From Methylovulum sp. (GTDB taxonomy: Bacteria; Pseudomonadota; Gammaproteobacteria; Methylococcales; Methylomonadaceae), in contig JAQTNZ010000093.1 in the NCBI GenBank assembly GCA_028713595.1, positions 1-8,011 of the forward strand: a stretch of DNA of 8,011 nt. The letters are read 5' to 3'. The notes under the pieces were generated by a model. It was not told where the DNA came from and did not search any database. It saw only the letters and a list, made by a program, of their open reading frames with translations. The translations under genes and the position numbers were made by a program. This document shows positions 1 through 6,750 of this stretch, piece after piece (within the stretch, counting starts at the first letter, position 1; each line of letters opens with the position of its first letter).

Positions 1-604
1 CCCATTCGTTCAAACCTACGTTAGGCAGAATCATGAAAGGACCAACTACTGATACCAAGTATTGCAGAGACAAACCTTGTTGGTAAGCTGGCAATCTGGT
101 TTTGGCATACAAGAAAGCTGCACCACCAGTGATGATGTAGATAGGGTAGCTCAAATAGAATTCGATGATGTGACTTGGAGTGAAGTCAGTGTCACGAACG
201 ATAGTTTGATGCCAAGTACCATCTTGCTCTGTAAAGTAGCTAGCACCGTAGTAGATAGCGATGCCGTACATTACCAACCAAACCCAATGAGTGAAATGTC
301 TTCTCAATTCTTCTCTTGGAGTGATTGACATAACTTTACGGTCACGAGTTTTCCAGATGTAACCCCACAGGATACCTGCAGTAGAAACTTCCAAAACGAA
401 TTCGATGTACAGGAAGTTCATCCAGTATGTTTCGAATTCAGGTGCGAATGAATCCAGACCAGCTGACCAGCCGTAGACACCTTCATACCAACGAACCCAA
501 CCGTAGAAAACTATGTAAACTAGGGCACCTAGATACATATTTTTTTTATTTAACAGCGGTGCTTCCGCAGCATCAGCTTTCACTGATTCAGTTGTAGCTG
601 CCAT
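1..604 (-). CDS. pmoC: Particulate methane monooxygenase subunit C (partial; C-terminus beyond left edge)
   Basis: The minus strand reads open from an ATG at 604 to the window edge, giving 201 residues. I recognise the protein from its near-invariant PmoC stretches, such as WVRWYEGVYGWSAGLDSFAP (residues 37-56) and the later PSHIIEFYLSYPIYI. PmoC is an integral membrane subunit of the copper enzyme that oxidises methane to methanol in intracytoplasmic membranes. About five hydrophobic segments are visible (roughly 24-42, 60-84, 104-123, 146-167, 182-200). Asp128, His132 and His145 form the family's D-x3-H-x12-H metal-binding motif, and Asn199 is the first residue of the second copper site, whose histidines lie outside the window. 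The start is supported by AGGAG six bases upstream. Codons are strongly T-ending (GGT, GCT, GTT), unlike the GC-ending genes to the right, which suits a very highly expressed gene. pmoA and pmoB are expected next, off the edge. An ammonia monooxygenase AmoC is less likely given the close match to methanotroph PmoC. Confidence 0.96.
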   Translation of the reverse strand, partial: MAATTESVKADAAEAPLLNKKNMYLGALVYIVFYGWVRWYEGVYGWSAGLDSFAPEFETYWMNFLYIEFVLEVSTAGILWGYIWKTRDRKVMSITPREELRRHFTHWVWLVMYGIAIYYGASYFTEQDGTWHQTIVRDTDFTPSHIIEFYLSYPIYIITGGAAFLYAKTRLPAYQQGLSLQYLVSVVGPFMILPNVGLNEW

Positions 605-610
605 TTCTAT

Positions 611-615
611 CTCCT
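611..615 (-). promoter_or_regulatory. pmoC ribosome-binding site
   Basis: The minus strand carries AGGAG six bases before the pmoC ATG, an ideal Shine-Dalgarno sequence and spacing that fixes the start at 604. The surrounding leader is very AT-rich, so the site should be accessible. Confidence 0.85.
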
Positions 616-631
616 AAAAATTATTAAACTC

Positions 632-646
632 TCAGATATTATCTGA
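632..646. repeat. Perfect inverted repeat in pmoC leader near the RBS
   Basis: TCAGATA and TATCTGA are perfect 7-bp arms around one central base, ending 17 bases before the pmoC Shine-Dalgarno. The single-base centre makes it look more like a protein-binding site than an RNA hairpin, although a 5-bp stem with a 5-base loop could form in the transcript. Function is unknown. Confidence 0.5.
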
Positions 647-681
647 TTATCGATAGTAACAATTCCCTTTTGCCCATCCCC

Positions 682-696
682 AATAGTGCTACTATT
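682..696. repeat. Perfect 6-bp inverted repeat in pmoC leader
   Basis: AATAGT and ACTATT flank a three-base centre, about 30 nt downstream of the predicted pmoC transcription start. In the transcript it would form a short stem-loop. It is followed by a G-rich run rather than uridines, so it is not an intrinsic terminator. Role unknown; mRNA stability or regulator binding are possibilities. Confidence 0.45.
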
Positions 697-729
697 AAGA
701 AAGACACCAACTCTATTTGGTGAGTAATC

Positions 730-757
730 AGTCTACCAGTTCGGTTAACCTTGTCAA
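730..757 (-). promoter_or_regulatory. Sigma-70-type promoter for pmoC
   Basis: On the minus strand a perfect -35 hexamer TTGACA (757-752) is followed after 16 bases by TAGACT (735-730), four of six matches to the -10 consensus. Transcription would begin near 723, leaving an untranslated leader of about 118 nt before pmoC. A vegetative promoter in front of pmoC fits the constitutive high expression known for this operon in type I methanotrophs. The hexamers are seen; the start point is inferred. Confidence 0.7.
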
Positions 758-762
758 GCCTA

Positions 763-780
763 ATCATTCCAGAAAATGAT
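763..780. repeat. Inverted repeat just upstream of the pmoC -35 box
   Basis: ATCATT (763-768) and AATGAT (775-780) are perfect 6-bp arms separated by six bases. The element ends six bases upstream of the pmoC -35 hexamer (minus-strand sense), where an activator would normally bind. It is short enough to be chance in AT-rich DNA. Confidence 0.35.
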
Positions 781-894
781 ATGGGACGTGATAATTTATA
801 TTTGCTAAAAATATACATACTCTTAAGATATTGATGTCTGTTAAAATTCTTTAAATAACTCTAAATCTATATTGCCTTAAGAAAATCTAATTTT

Positions 895-1344
895 ATGAAA
901 ACCTTCCTCAAAAAGCACCCAGCCTTTGTATTGATTATCGGCCTTTGCGCATTGTTCTTCACCCAGCAAAAAGTGGTCATGCCGCTGGTCTATGAGGTCA
1001 TCAAATCTGACCTGTTTTTGGTCGACAGCAATGACAAGGCCAGCCAGCTGCCGATTTCCACGCATTTGACCGAATTGGCCTTTAACAACTGCAACCAATA
1101 CATCAAATCGAAGTTGGCATCGAAGATCACCATTACGTTCCCCAGCAAACCGATTAATGCCTGGAGCCTTGGCAACTACCAATATGTCATCAACGCCGAA
1201 ATCACCACCGGTAGCGACCCGACCAAAACCAGCACCCACAAGTATGCGTGCCGGATCATTTATAACAACGGCGATGACCAAGAGGGTGTCGAAGACTTTA
1301 AAAATTGGACGGTTGATGGCCTGTCTGGCTTGGAAAACATTTAA
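895..1344 (+). CDS. Small membrane-anchored or exported protein of unknown function
   Basis: A 149-residue protein transcribed divergently from pmoC. I do not recognise a family. The N-terminus has lysines (KTFLKK) followed by a hydrophobic stretch at about residues 10-31, a typical signal peptide or single membrane anchor. No obvious signal-peptidase site follows, so an anchor is slightly favoured. The remaining ~115 residues are polar, rich in Asn, Thr and Lys, and read like a small beta-rich extracytoplasmic domain. It has just two cysteines, Cys66 and Cys119, which could form a disulfide in the periplasm. The C-terminus has tryptophan-containing NWTVDGLSGLE. The ATG at 895 gives the intact anchor, but its ribosome-binding site is weak (AAGAAAA, 880-886). 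A strong terminator follows 75 bp after the stop, so it is probably transcribed alone. The opposite-strand reading frame over the same DNA lacks any recognisable features. A working gene is likely; its link to methane oxidation is only positional. Confidence 0.75.
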   Translation: MKTFLKKHPAFVLIIGLCALFFTQQKVVMPLVYEVIKSDLFLVDSNDKASQLPISTHLTELAFNNCNQYIKSKLASKITITFPSKPINAWSLGNYQYVINAEITTGSDPTKTSTHKYACRIIYNNGDDQEGVEDFKNWTVDGLSGLENI

Positions 1345-1418
1345 GACCGGATCAGTGGTCAAAATGGCAGGAAATGGCTTAGGCGCATAACTGGTATGGC
1401 AATAAGCCCGATAGATTA

Positions 1419-1469
1419 GCCCTTACGCGCTGCACGACAAAAGGCCGTAGCGCGTAAGGGCGCATTTTT
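1419..1469 (+). terminator. Strong rho-independent terminator
   Basis: Perfect 13-bp arms GCCCTTACGCGCT (1419-1431) and AGCGCGTAAGGGC (1449-1461) enclose a 17-base loop and are followed by GCA and five T residues (1465-1469) on the plus strand. It ends the small gene at 895-1344. The minus-strand ybiT gene stops at 1505 and would also transcribe the hairpin, but on that side no uridine run follows, so it may act there only as a 3'-end stabiliser. Confidence 0.85.
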
Positions 1470-1504
1470 ATGGCACCTGGGAATCTGGCGTTAATTTCCC
1501 GCCC

Positions 1505-3097
1505 TTAGCTGACTGTTTGGCTGTTCAAATAATCATCATAACTACCGTTAAAATCAACGATGCCGTGGGGGGTCAGTTCGATGATACGGGTTGCCAACGA
1601 AGAAACGAATTCCCGGTCATGACTGACAAAAATTAAGGTGCCGGGGTAGTTTTCCAGAGCGCTGTTTAACGATTCAATAGATTCCATATCCAAATGATTG
1701 GTTGGTTCGTCCATTACCATGATATTGTTTTTTTGCAGGATCAGCTTACCGAACAACATCCGCCCTTTTTCCCCTCCCGACAGCACTTGTACGTTTTTAT
1801 TAATGTCGTCTTGGGAAAACAGCAATCGCCCTAGGGTGCCACGGATGGTTTGGTCATCATCGGAATCTTTGCGCCATTGCCCCATCCATTCAATCAGGGT
1901 CATCGGTTCGGTAAAATCCTCGGCGTGGTCTTGGGCAAAATAGCCGACTTCCGAGTTTTCCGACCATTTGACCATGCCCGTGTCAGGAGCCAACTCACCG
2001 ACTAGCGTTTTCAATAACGTGGATTTCCCAATACCGTTAGGGCCGATCACCGCGACGCGCTCGCCAACGGCGATCATCAGGTTGAGGTTTTGGAACAATG
2101 GCCCGTTTCCGTAACCTTTGCTCAATCCTTCAACTTCCAAGGCCAGACGGTGCAGCTTTTTGGTTTGGTCAAAGCGGATGAAAGGGTTGACGCGGCTGGA
2201 GGGCTTGACTTCATCAAGCTTGATTTTATCCAATTGTTTTGCGCGTGAGGTGGCCTGCTTGGCTTTTGAAGCATTGGCGGAAAAACGGCTCACGAAGGTC
2301 TGCAATTCGGCAATCTGGGCTTTTTTCTTGGCGTTGCCCGCCAACAAACGTTCGCGCACTTCGGTGACGGCCAGCATATAATCATCATAATTGCCAGGAT
2401 AAACACGCAGTTCGCCATAATCCATATCCGCCATGTGGGTGCAGACACTGTTCAAAAAATGGCGGTCATGCGAGATAATAATCATGGTGCAATCGCGATC
2501 GTTAAGGACGTTTTCCAGCCACCTGATGGTGTTGATGTCCAAGTTGTTGGTCGGCTCATCCAATAACATGATATCAGGGTTAGCGAATAGGGCTTGCGCC
2601 AACAGCACCCGCAGCTTCCAACCGGGGGCGACCGCGCTCATTAGGCCATAATGCTGCTCCAAAGGAATGTCCAAGCCCAGTAAGATTTCACCGGCACGGG
2701 ATTCGGCGGTGTAACCATCCATTTCGGCAAACTCGACTTCCAACTCGGCCACTTGCATGCCTTCTTCTTCGCTCATGTCCGGTAAGGCATAAATGCGGTC
2801 ACGCTCTTGTTTGACCTGCCAAAGCTCTTTATGCCCCATAATGACCGTGTCGATGACGCTAAACTCTTCAAAGGCAAATTGATCTTGGCGTAGGTTGCCC
2901 AACCTCTCGTTAGGCGTGACGCTGACGTTGCCGGCCGAAGGCTCCAAATCGCCGCTGAGGATTTTCATAAACGTGGATTTGCCGCAGCCGTTAGCACCAA
3001 TCAGGCCGTAACGGTTGCCGTCGCCAAATTTGACGGAGACGTTTTCAAACAAGGGCTTTGCCCCAAATTGCATGGTTATGTTGGCTGTAGAGATCAA
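1505..3097 (-). CDS. ybiT: ABC-F family ATPase YbiT (ribosome-associated)
   Basis: A 530-residue soluble protein with two ATP-binding cassettes and no membrane segments, the same length as E. coli YbiT and near-collinear with it. Cassette 1 has Walker [10 protein letters not shown] (34-42), Walker B with DEPTNNLD (180-187) and the SHD switch (209-211). Cassette 2 has GPNGIGKST (352-360), signature LSGGE (439-443), DEPTNHLD (463-470) and SHD (492-494). The lysine-rich linker at about 240-318 is the ABC-F P-site tRNA interaction element. The first cassette has APGWK (157-161) instead of a canonical signature, as does E. coli YbiT. ABC-F proteins bind the ribosomal E site and act in translation; YbiT's exact job is poorly defined. 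The start is a TTG at 3097, chosen because it aligns residue for residue with the E. coli N-terminus (ten residues before FG); no good Shine-Dalgarno precedes it. A 150-bp gap separates it from the cupin gene upstream, so it may have its own promoter, which I could not identify. Confidence 0.94.
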   Translation of the reverse strand: MISTANITMQFGAKPLFENVSVKFGDGNRYGLIGANGCGKSTFMKILSGDLEPSAGNVSVTPNERLGNLRQDQFAFEEFSVIDTVIMGHKELWQVKQERDRIYALPDMSEEEGMQVAELEVEFAEMDGYTAESRAGEILLGLDIPLEQHYGLMSAVAPGWKLRVLLAQALFANPDIMLLDEPTNNLDINTIRWLENVLNDRDCTMIIISHDRHFLNSVCTHMADMDYGELRVYPGNYDDYMLAVTEVRERLLAGNAKKKAQIAELQTFVSRFSANASKAKQATSRAKQLDKIKLDEVKPSSRVNPFIRFDQTKKLHRLALEVEGLSKGYGNGPLFQNLNLMIAVGERVAVIGPNGIGKSTLLKTLVGELAPDTGMVKWSENSEVGYFAQDHAEDFTEPMTLIEWMGQWRKDSDDDQTIRGTLGRLLFSQDDINKNVQVLSGGEKGRMLFGKLILQKNNIMVMDEPTNHLDMESIESLNSALENYPGTLIFVSHDREFVSSLATRIIELTPHGIVDFNGSYDDYLNSQTVS

Positions 3098-3247
3098 GAT
3101 AAGGTTCCGAAAGGTAGATTGAATATGTTAGGGCGCATAGTTTAGCGTAATGTTGGCGCTTTCGCGGCGAATATCGCTTAAGTGCCGAAGAATCGAGCCA
3201 ACCCGCCCATACAATGCTACCCTCACTTGCCACTTAAAATACCGCTT

Positions 3248-4084
3248 TCAATCCACCGACCCGCGCCGAAACAGCAAAGCACCAACATCGCTATAAGCCT
3301 CACCGTGCGCCGTCCCGACCGGTGCCAATTGGTAATCGCCTTCACGCAACAACATATCACCCAAAAACAATTCGCCGTTGAGCATCATACATTCCTCATG
3401 CTGGGAATGGGTGTGCAAACCCACGCTTGCCCCTGGCTGCAAGCGGATCAGAGCCGATGACAATACACTGTCAGCATAGAGGATTTTTCTGGACACCCCC
3501 GCTCCGATAGGATGCCAACCGAGATCGTCATTGGCAAACACCGTGCTAGTAACCCCCTCCCCAAAAGGCAATAAGCCGCCTAACACTTCACGGGTGACAC
3601 CGGGCGGATAGCCCAGCGAAGTGCCGCGCAAATAGGCCAACGCCCCTTGCCGTGATTGGATACGCTGATGACGGCTACCCGCTGGTGCAAGATGGTAATC
3701 CAACACGCCCAATTGCAAATCACCCACTTGCAAGCCACCGCTTAAGACAATGCCTTCTTCCAACCAATTGTGCCGATGCTCAGGCAATTGTGTACCTGGA
3801 GCAAAGTCAATTAGCACTGAATTGCCCTGGTCGCCCAGCCACAACACCTTAAAGCGAATACCGGGCTTAAGCGTTTGCCATGCGCCATTTTTGGCCCTGA
3901 CCGTCAACAGGCGGCTATGCTCATCGGCACTTCGTGCAATACGCCCCTGTAAGCGGTGGGCCAAACCCTGCCGGATACTTGGCGGGGGCGGTATCGGCGC
4001 AATGTGTCCGGCCAGCAAAGCGGCCAAATCGGTGGTTGCCGATACGTTACCGATAGGTTCTAAGTGGTCTGTTTTACTAGTCAT
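3248..4084 (-). CDS. Double-cupin ChrR-like putative anti-sigma/sensor protein
   Basis: A 278-residue protein with two ChrR-type cupin units. Unit 1 runs from about Trp69 to 155, with metal ligands His103, His105, Glu109 and His139. Unit 2 runs from Trp190 to about 275, with His224, His226, Glu230 and His260. The spacing H-x-H-x3-E-x29-H is that of the ChrR cupin. All equivalent residues are offset by exactly 121, indicating an internal duplication without indels in the core. The first ~55 residues contain a PIPPPP linker followed by RQGLAHRL, resembling the segment that in ChrR/RskA-type proteins follows the anti-sigma domain. The zinc anti-sigma domain itself (H-x3-C-x2-C) is missing, and the protein's only cysteine is Cys232. 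The start is 10 nt after the sigma-factor stop, with no clear ribosome-binding site, suggesting translational coupling. By family and position it should sense an oxidant or small ligand and control the sigma factor; without the anti-sigma domain the mechanism is unclear. A cupin enzyme is the alternative. Confidence 0.8.
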   Translation of the reverse strand: MTSKTDHLEPIGNVSATTDLAALLAGHIAPIPPPPSIRQGLAHRLQGRIARSADEHSRLLTVRAKNGAWQTLKPGIRFKVLWLGDQGNSVLIDFAPGTQLPEHRHNWLEEGIVLSGGLQVGDLQLGVLDYHLAPAGSRHQRIQSRQGALAYLRGTSLGYPPGVTREVLGGLLPFGEGVTSTVFANDDLGWHPIGAGVSRKILYADSVLSSALIRLQPGASVGLHTHSQHEECMMLNGELFLGDMLLREGDYQLAPVGTAHGEAYSDVGALLFRRGSVD

Positions 4085-4094
4085 ATCATTACGG

Positions 4095-4778
4095 TCAATA
4101 GTCGGCAGTTACTGCCAGTGTTTGTTTAAGGCTCAAGAGGGCGCGGCGGATATGCGACTTTACCGTACCTAGCGGCAAATCCATGTGCAGAGCAATTTCA
4201 TCATGGCTTAAGCCGCGAAAAAAAGCCAATGCCACCAATTGCCTAGGCAAGGGTGCCAACTGCTGCAAAGCCGTGTGAATGCAGCTATTTTCTTCAACTG
4301 CCGCAAGCAAATCCTGGGGATTGCCTCCCGCCAAAAAAACCGTGGCCGCCGCGTCATCAGCGACCTCTTCCCCCCTCATGTCCGAGCGCCGCAGTGCGTC
4401 CAAGGCACGGCTACGGGCAATAGTCATGACCCAAGCCACCACACTGCCACGCTGGGCATCAAAACGCGGGGCTTGCCGCCAGACTTGCCAAAACACATCT
4501 TCGGTGACTTCCTCGGCCAGCGGGGCATGACGGGTGATCCTTAAGGCCAAACCGTACACACGTTCCAAAAGCTGCTCATACAAGGCGGCAAAAGCCCGTT
4601 GGTCTTGGTCGATAATACGCTCGATTAATGCCTGCAAATGCGGCTCATCAGGCATGGATAACCCAGAACATAAGGCAAAGGCGGTGCTGCCGATAGCCTC
4701 ATGATCTTGGCGATCGGCAAGGTAAGTATCCATCAGGTCATCTCTGTCAGTGCCGGAAGTTCCGTTCATTAGTATCAT
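4095..4778 (-). CDS. ECF (extracytoplasmic function) RNA polymerase sigma factor
   Basis: A 227-residue sigma-70 family protein reduced to regions 2 and 4. Region 2 spans about 56-131, with the core-binding and -10 recognition helices (FAALYEQLLERVYGLALRI, then AEEVTEDVFWQVWR and GSVVAWVMTIARSRALDALR). Region 4 spans about 166-222, with a helix-turn-helix at LSHDEIALHMDLPLGTVKSH (190-209) for -35 binding. It directs RNA polymerase to a stress regulon. Co-location with a ChrR-like cupin gene points to the RpoE-ChrR (ECF11-like) class, which in Rhodobacter answers singlet oxygen; that assignment is by context. The upstream ATG at 4778 gives an unusually long, ~50-residue N-terminal extension; its AAGG lies only three bases from the ATG. 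Starts at 4769 or at Met42 (4655) are plausible, the last giving a normal 186-residue ECF factor. It lies 63 bp after msbA on the same strand, so read-through from msbA is possible. Confidence 0.92.
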   Translation of the reverse strand: MILMNGTSGTDRDDLMDTYLADRQDHEAIGSTAFALCSGLSMPDEPHLQALIERIIDQDQRAFAALYEQLLERVYGLALRITRHAPLAEEVTEDVFWQVWRQAPRFDAQRGSVVAWVMTIARSRALDALRRSDMRGEEVADDAAATVFLAGGNPQDLLAAVEENSCIHTALQQLAPLPRQLVALAFFRGLSHDEIALHMDLPLGTVKSHIRRALLSLKQTLAVTADY

Positions 4779-4841
4779 TAACCTTGTATACGCAGAGGAT
4801 GGGTTATTGGATGCAACACTGACCCAGTCTTGTTGAAAATA

Positions 4842-6596
4842 TCATGCCACCGCTGGTTCTTGCTCCTTAAACTGCATCGAATGCAAGCGGGCATAAGCAC
4901 CGTTTTTTGCCAACAATTCGCCATGCGAACCGCGCTCGACAATGCGCCCCCGCTCCATAACCAAAATGACATCGGCATTTTCAATCGTTGACAAACGATG
5001 GGCAATGACCAAGGTGGTACGGTTGCCCATAACCTTTTGCAAAGCGGCCTGGATATAGCGCTCGGACTCGGTGTCCAACGCCGAGGTGGCTTCATCCAGT
5101 ATCAAAATAGGCGCATCCTTCAATAAGGCACGGGCCAAGGCCAAACGCTGACGTTGTCCGCCTGACAATTTCACGCCATTTTCACCGATTTGGGTATCTA
5201 AGCCATGTTCGAGCTTACCGACAAACTCCATCGTATAAGCATCGGTGGCGGCTTGCTCTATTGCACTACGGCTGGCTCCAGCCAACGCGCCGTAAGCGAT
5301 ATTATTAGCAATGGTGTCATTAAATAAAATCACTTGCTGGTTCACCAAAGCGATATGCTGACGCAAATTGGCTAATTTGTAGTCATTAATGTCCACGCCA
5401 TCCAGTAAAATCTGCCCGCTGTGGTAAGGATAAAACCGTGACACCAAGTTCACCAAGGTGCTTTTGCCGCCGCCGGATGCGCCCACCAATGCAATAGTTT
5501 GCCCTGGCTCGGCCTTAAAATTGATGTCTATCAGCGCCGACTCACTAGCGCCTGCGTATTGGAAAGTCAGGTTTTTAAACTCCAATGCCCCTTGGCATTG
5601 CTGGCTTTGATAACTGCCGCCGTCAGGCTCGCTGTCGGCATCCAATATCTCAAACAGGGAATTGGCCGCGACAATGCCACGTTGGATATCGCTGTTGGCA
5701 TCGCTTAATTGCCGAAACGGCCTGGGCAACAAAAAAGCGGCGGTCAAATAGGCGACAAATGAGCCGACACTGGATTGCTCCATAAAAAATAAGGCCATAT
5801 ACATTAAAAACGCCAAGGCGATGGCAATCACCAACTGCATGGCTTGGTTGTGTATCGCGCCAGTCGTGGTGGCTTTCAGCGATTGGCGGCGGTTATACAG
5901 GCTGCTGTCCAAAAATCGCCGTTGCTCATAGGCTTCCCCACCGTAACTGCGGACGATACGATGACCGTTGACCAATTCCGAGGTGATATGGGTCATGTCA
6001 CCTATTGAATCTTGGATACGCTGGCTTAACATCCGCAAACGCTTGCTGACATAATTGACCAGCAAGGCAATAATCGGTGCCACCACCAAAAACACCAATG
6101 ACAACAGCCAGTTAACATAGAAAAGGTAAATCAGCAAACCTAATGCGGTCAAGCCTTCCTGCACCACCTTACGCACCGCATCGGTGGTGGCCTGCGCCAC
6201 TTGCCCAACATTGTGGGTAATTCTGGAAATCATATAACCGCTATTATTGTCGTCAAAATAGGTGGTCGGCAACTGCGTATATTTATCAAAAATCTCGCAA
6301 CGTAAGGTATGGATCACATTCAGCGACACTTTAGCCAGAAAGTAGTTGCCCAGATAATTGCCGATACCGCGCATAACAACCAAGCCACTGAAAAACAAAG
6401 GCAAATAATACATTTTCTCGCGTGATTTGGCTTGCAAGGTATCAATAATTTGCTGGATGAGACTGGCAAATAAAGGCTGGGTGCTAGAGTAAATCAGGAA
6501 GCCGAAAATACTGATGATAAACAACCGCCGATGGGGCTTGATATAAGTGAGCAGCCGCCGGTAAATTTCGCCGTTGGTTTTTGATGTGTTGTGCAT
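4842..6596 (-). CDS. msbA: Lipid A-core flippase, ABC exporter MsbA
   Basis: A 584-residue half-transporter with fused membrane and ATPase domains, close to the 582 residues of E. coli MsbA. It works as a homodimer in the inner membrane, flipping core-lipid A to the periplasmic leaflet for lipopolysaccharide assembly. The membrane domain covers about 25-310, with hydrophobic helices near 25-50, 64-88, 145-162, 163-182, 251-272 and 277-295. The ATPase domain has Walker A GASGGGKST (372-380), Q-loop Gln420, signature LSGGQ (477-481), Walker B ILILDE (497-502) and switch His533. All catalytic residues are intact. MsbA-like features include the TTYFDDNNSGYMISRITHNV segment (111-130). The ATG at 6596 has no evident Shine-Dalgarno; the N-terminal length matches the family. 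The leader contains two GC-rich hairpins. An O-antigen ligase-type gene lies beyond the toxin-antitoxin pair, consistent with an envelope cluster. A multidrug or glycolipid exporter of the same family is the less likely alternative. Confidence 0.92.
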   Translation of the reverse strand: MHNTSKTNGEIYRRLLTYIKPHRRLFIISIFGFLIYSSTQPLFASLIQQIIDTLQAKSREKMYYLPLFFSGLVVMRGIGNYLGNYFLAKVSLNVIHTLRCEIFDKYTQLPTTYFDDNNSGYMISRITHNVGQVAQATTDAVRKVVQEGLTALGLLIYLFYVNWLLSLVFLVVAPIIALLVNYVSKRLRMLSQRIQDSIGDMTHITSELVNGHRIVRSYGGEAYEQRRFLDSSLYNRRQSLKATTTGAIHNQAMQLVIAIALAFLMYMALFFMEQSSVGSFVAYLTAAFLLPRPFRQLSDANSDIQRGIVAANSLFEILDADSEPDGGSYQSQQCQGALEFKNLTFQYAGASESALIDINFKAEPGQTIALVGASGGGKSTLVNLVSRFYPYHSGQILLDGVDINDYKLANLRQHIALVNQQVILFNDTIANNIAYGALAGASRSAIEQAATDAYTMEFVGKLEHGLDTQIGENGVKLSGGQRQRLALARALLKDAPILILDEATSALDTESERYIQAALQKVMGNRTTLVIAHRLSTIENADVILVMERGRIVERGSHGELLAKNGAYARLHSMQFKEQEPAVA

Positions 6597-6614
6597 AGTA
6601 GTTATTGTAATATA

Positions 6615-6649
6615 AAGGCGTTCGCGCCCTGTGCGGCTATCAACAGCCG
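6615..6649 (-). other. Two adjacent hairpins in the msbA leader
   Basis: Reading the minus strand towards msbA, CGGCT/AGCCG with a 6-base loop (6649-6634) is followed by AGGGCG-CGAA-CGCCTT (6630-6615), a stem of six pairs including one G-U, then TTATATT. The second hairpin lies about 18 nt before the msbA start. It resembles a weak terminator or attenuator, but the U-rich tail is poor. No convincing sigma-70 promoter for msbA is visible in the surrounding 200 bp. Confidence 0.4.
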
Positions 6650-6750
6650 AATCATTGTCGTTATGTGGAGCCTAAAGTTAGCCCATACCCTGATACTTCA
6701 CCTCAGCTATAATCCCATGGCCCATTTATACTTTTTAATAAGTTGAACAG

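Noticed and set aside
62..328. 88-residue plus-strand frame at the left edge
   Set aside because: It is antisense to the highly conserved pmoC coding sequence.
877..1362. 161-residue open frame on the minus strand opposite the small anchored protein
   Set aside because: It has no recognisable domain or signal, and the plus-strand frame has a clean N-terminal anchor and its own terminator.
1505..3097. EttA or Uup as the identity of the ABC-F protein
   Set aside because: Length, N-terminus and the APGWK variant of the first signature match YbiT; Uup would have a C-terminal coiled coil.
4779..4841. Possible ECF-type autoregulatory promoter before the sigma gene (TGCATCC ... CGTATA)
   Set aside because: It only loosely resembles the TGATC-type -35 of RpoE/ChrR systems and needs an extra base; too weak to annotate.
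4778..5095. 105-residue minus-strand frame over the 3' end of msbA
   Set aside because: It lies out of frame within the MsbA ATPase domain, and its composition (runs of Ser, Trp, Arg) is that of a shadow frame.
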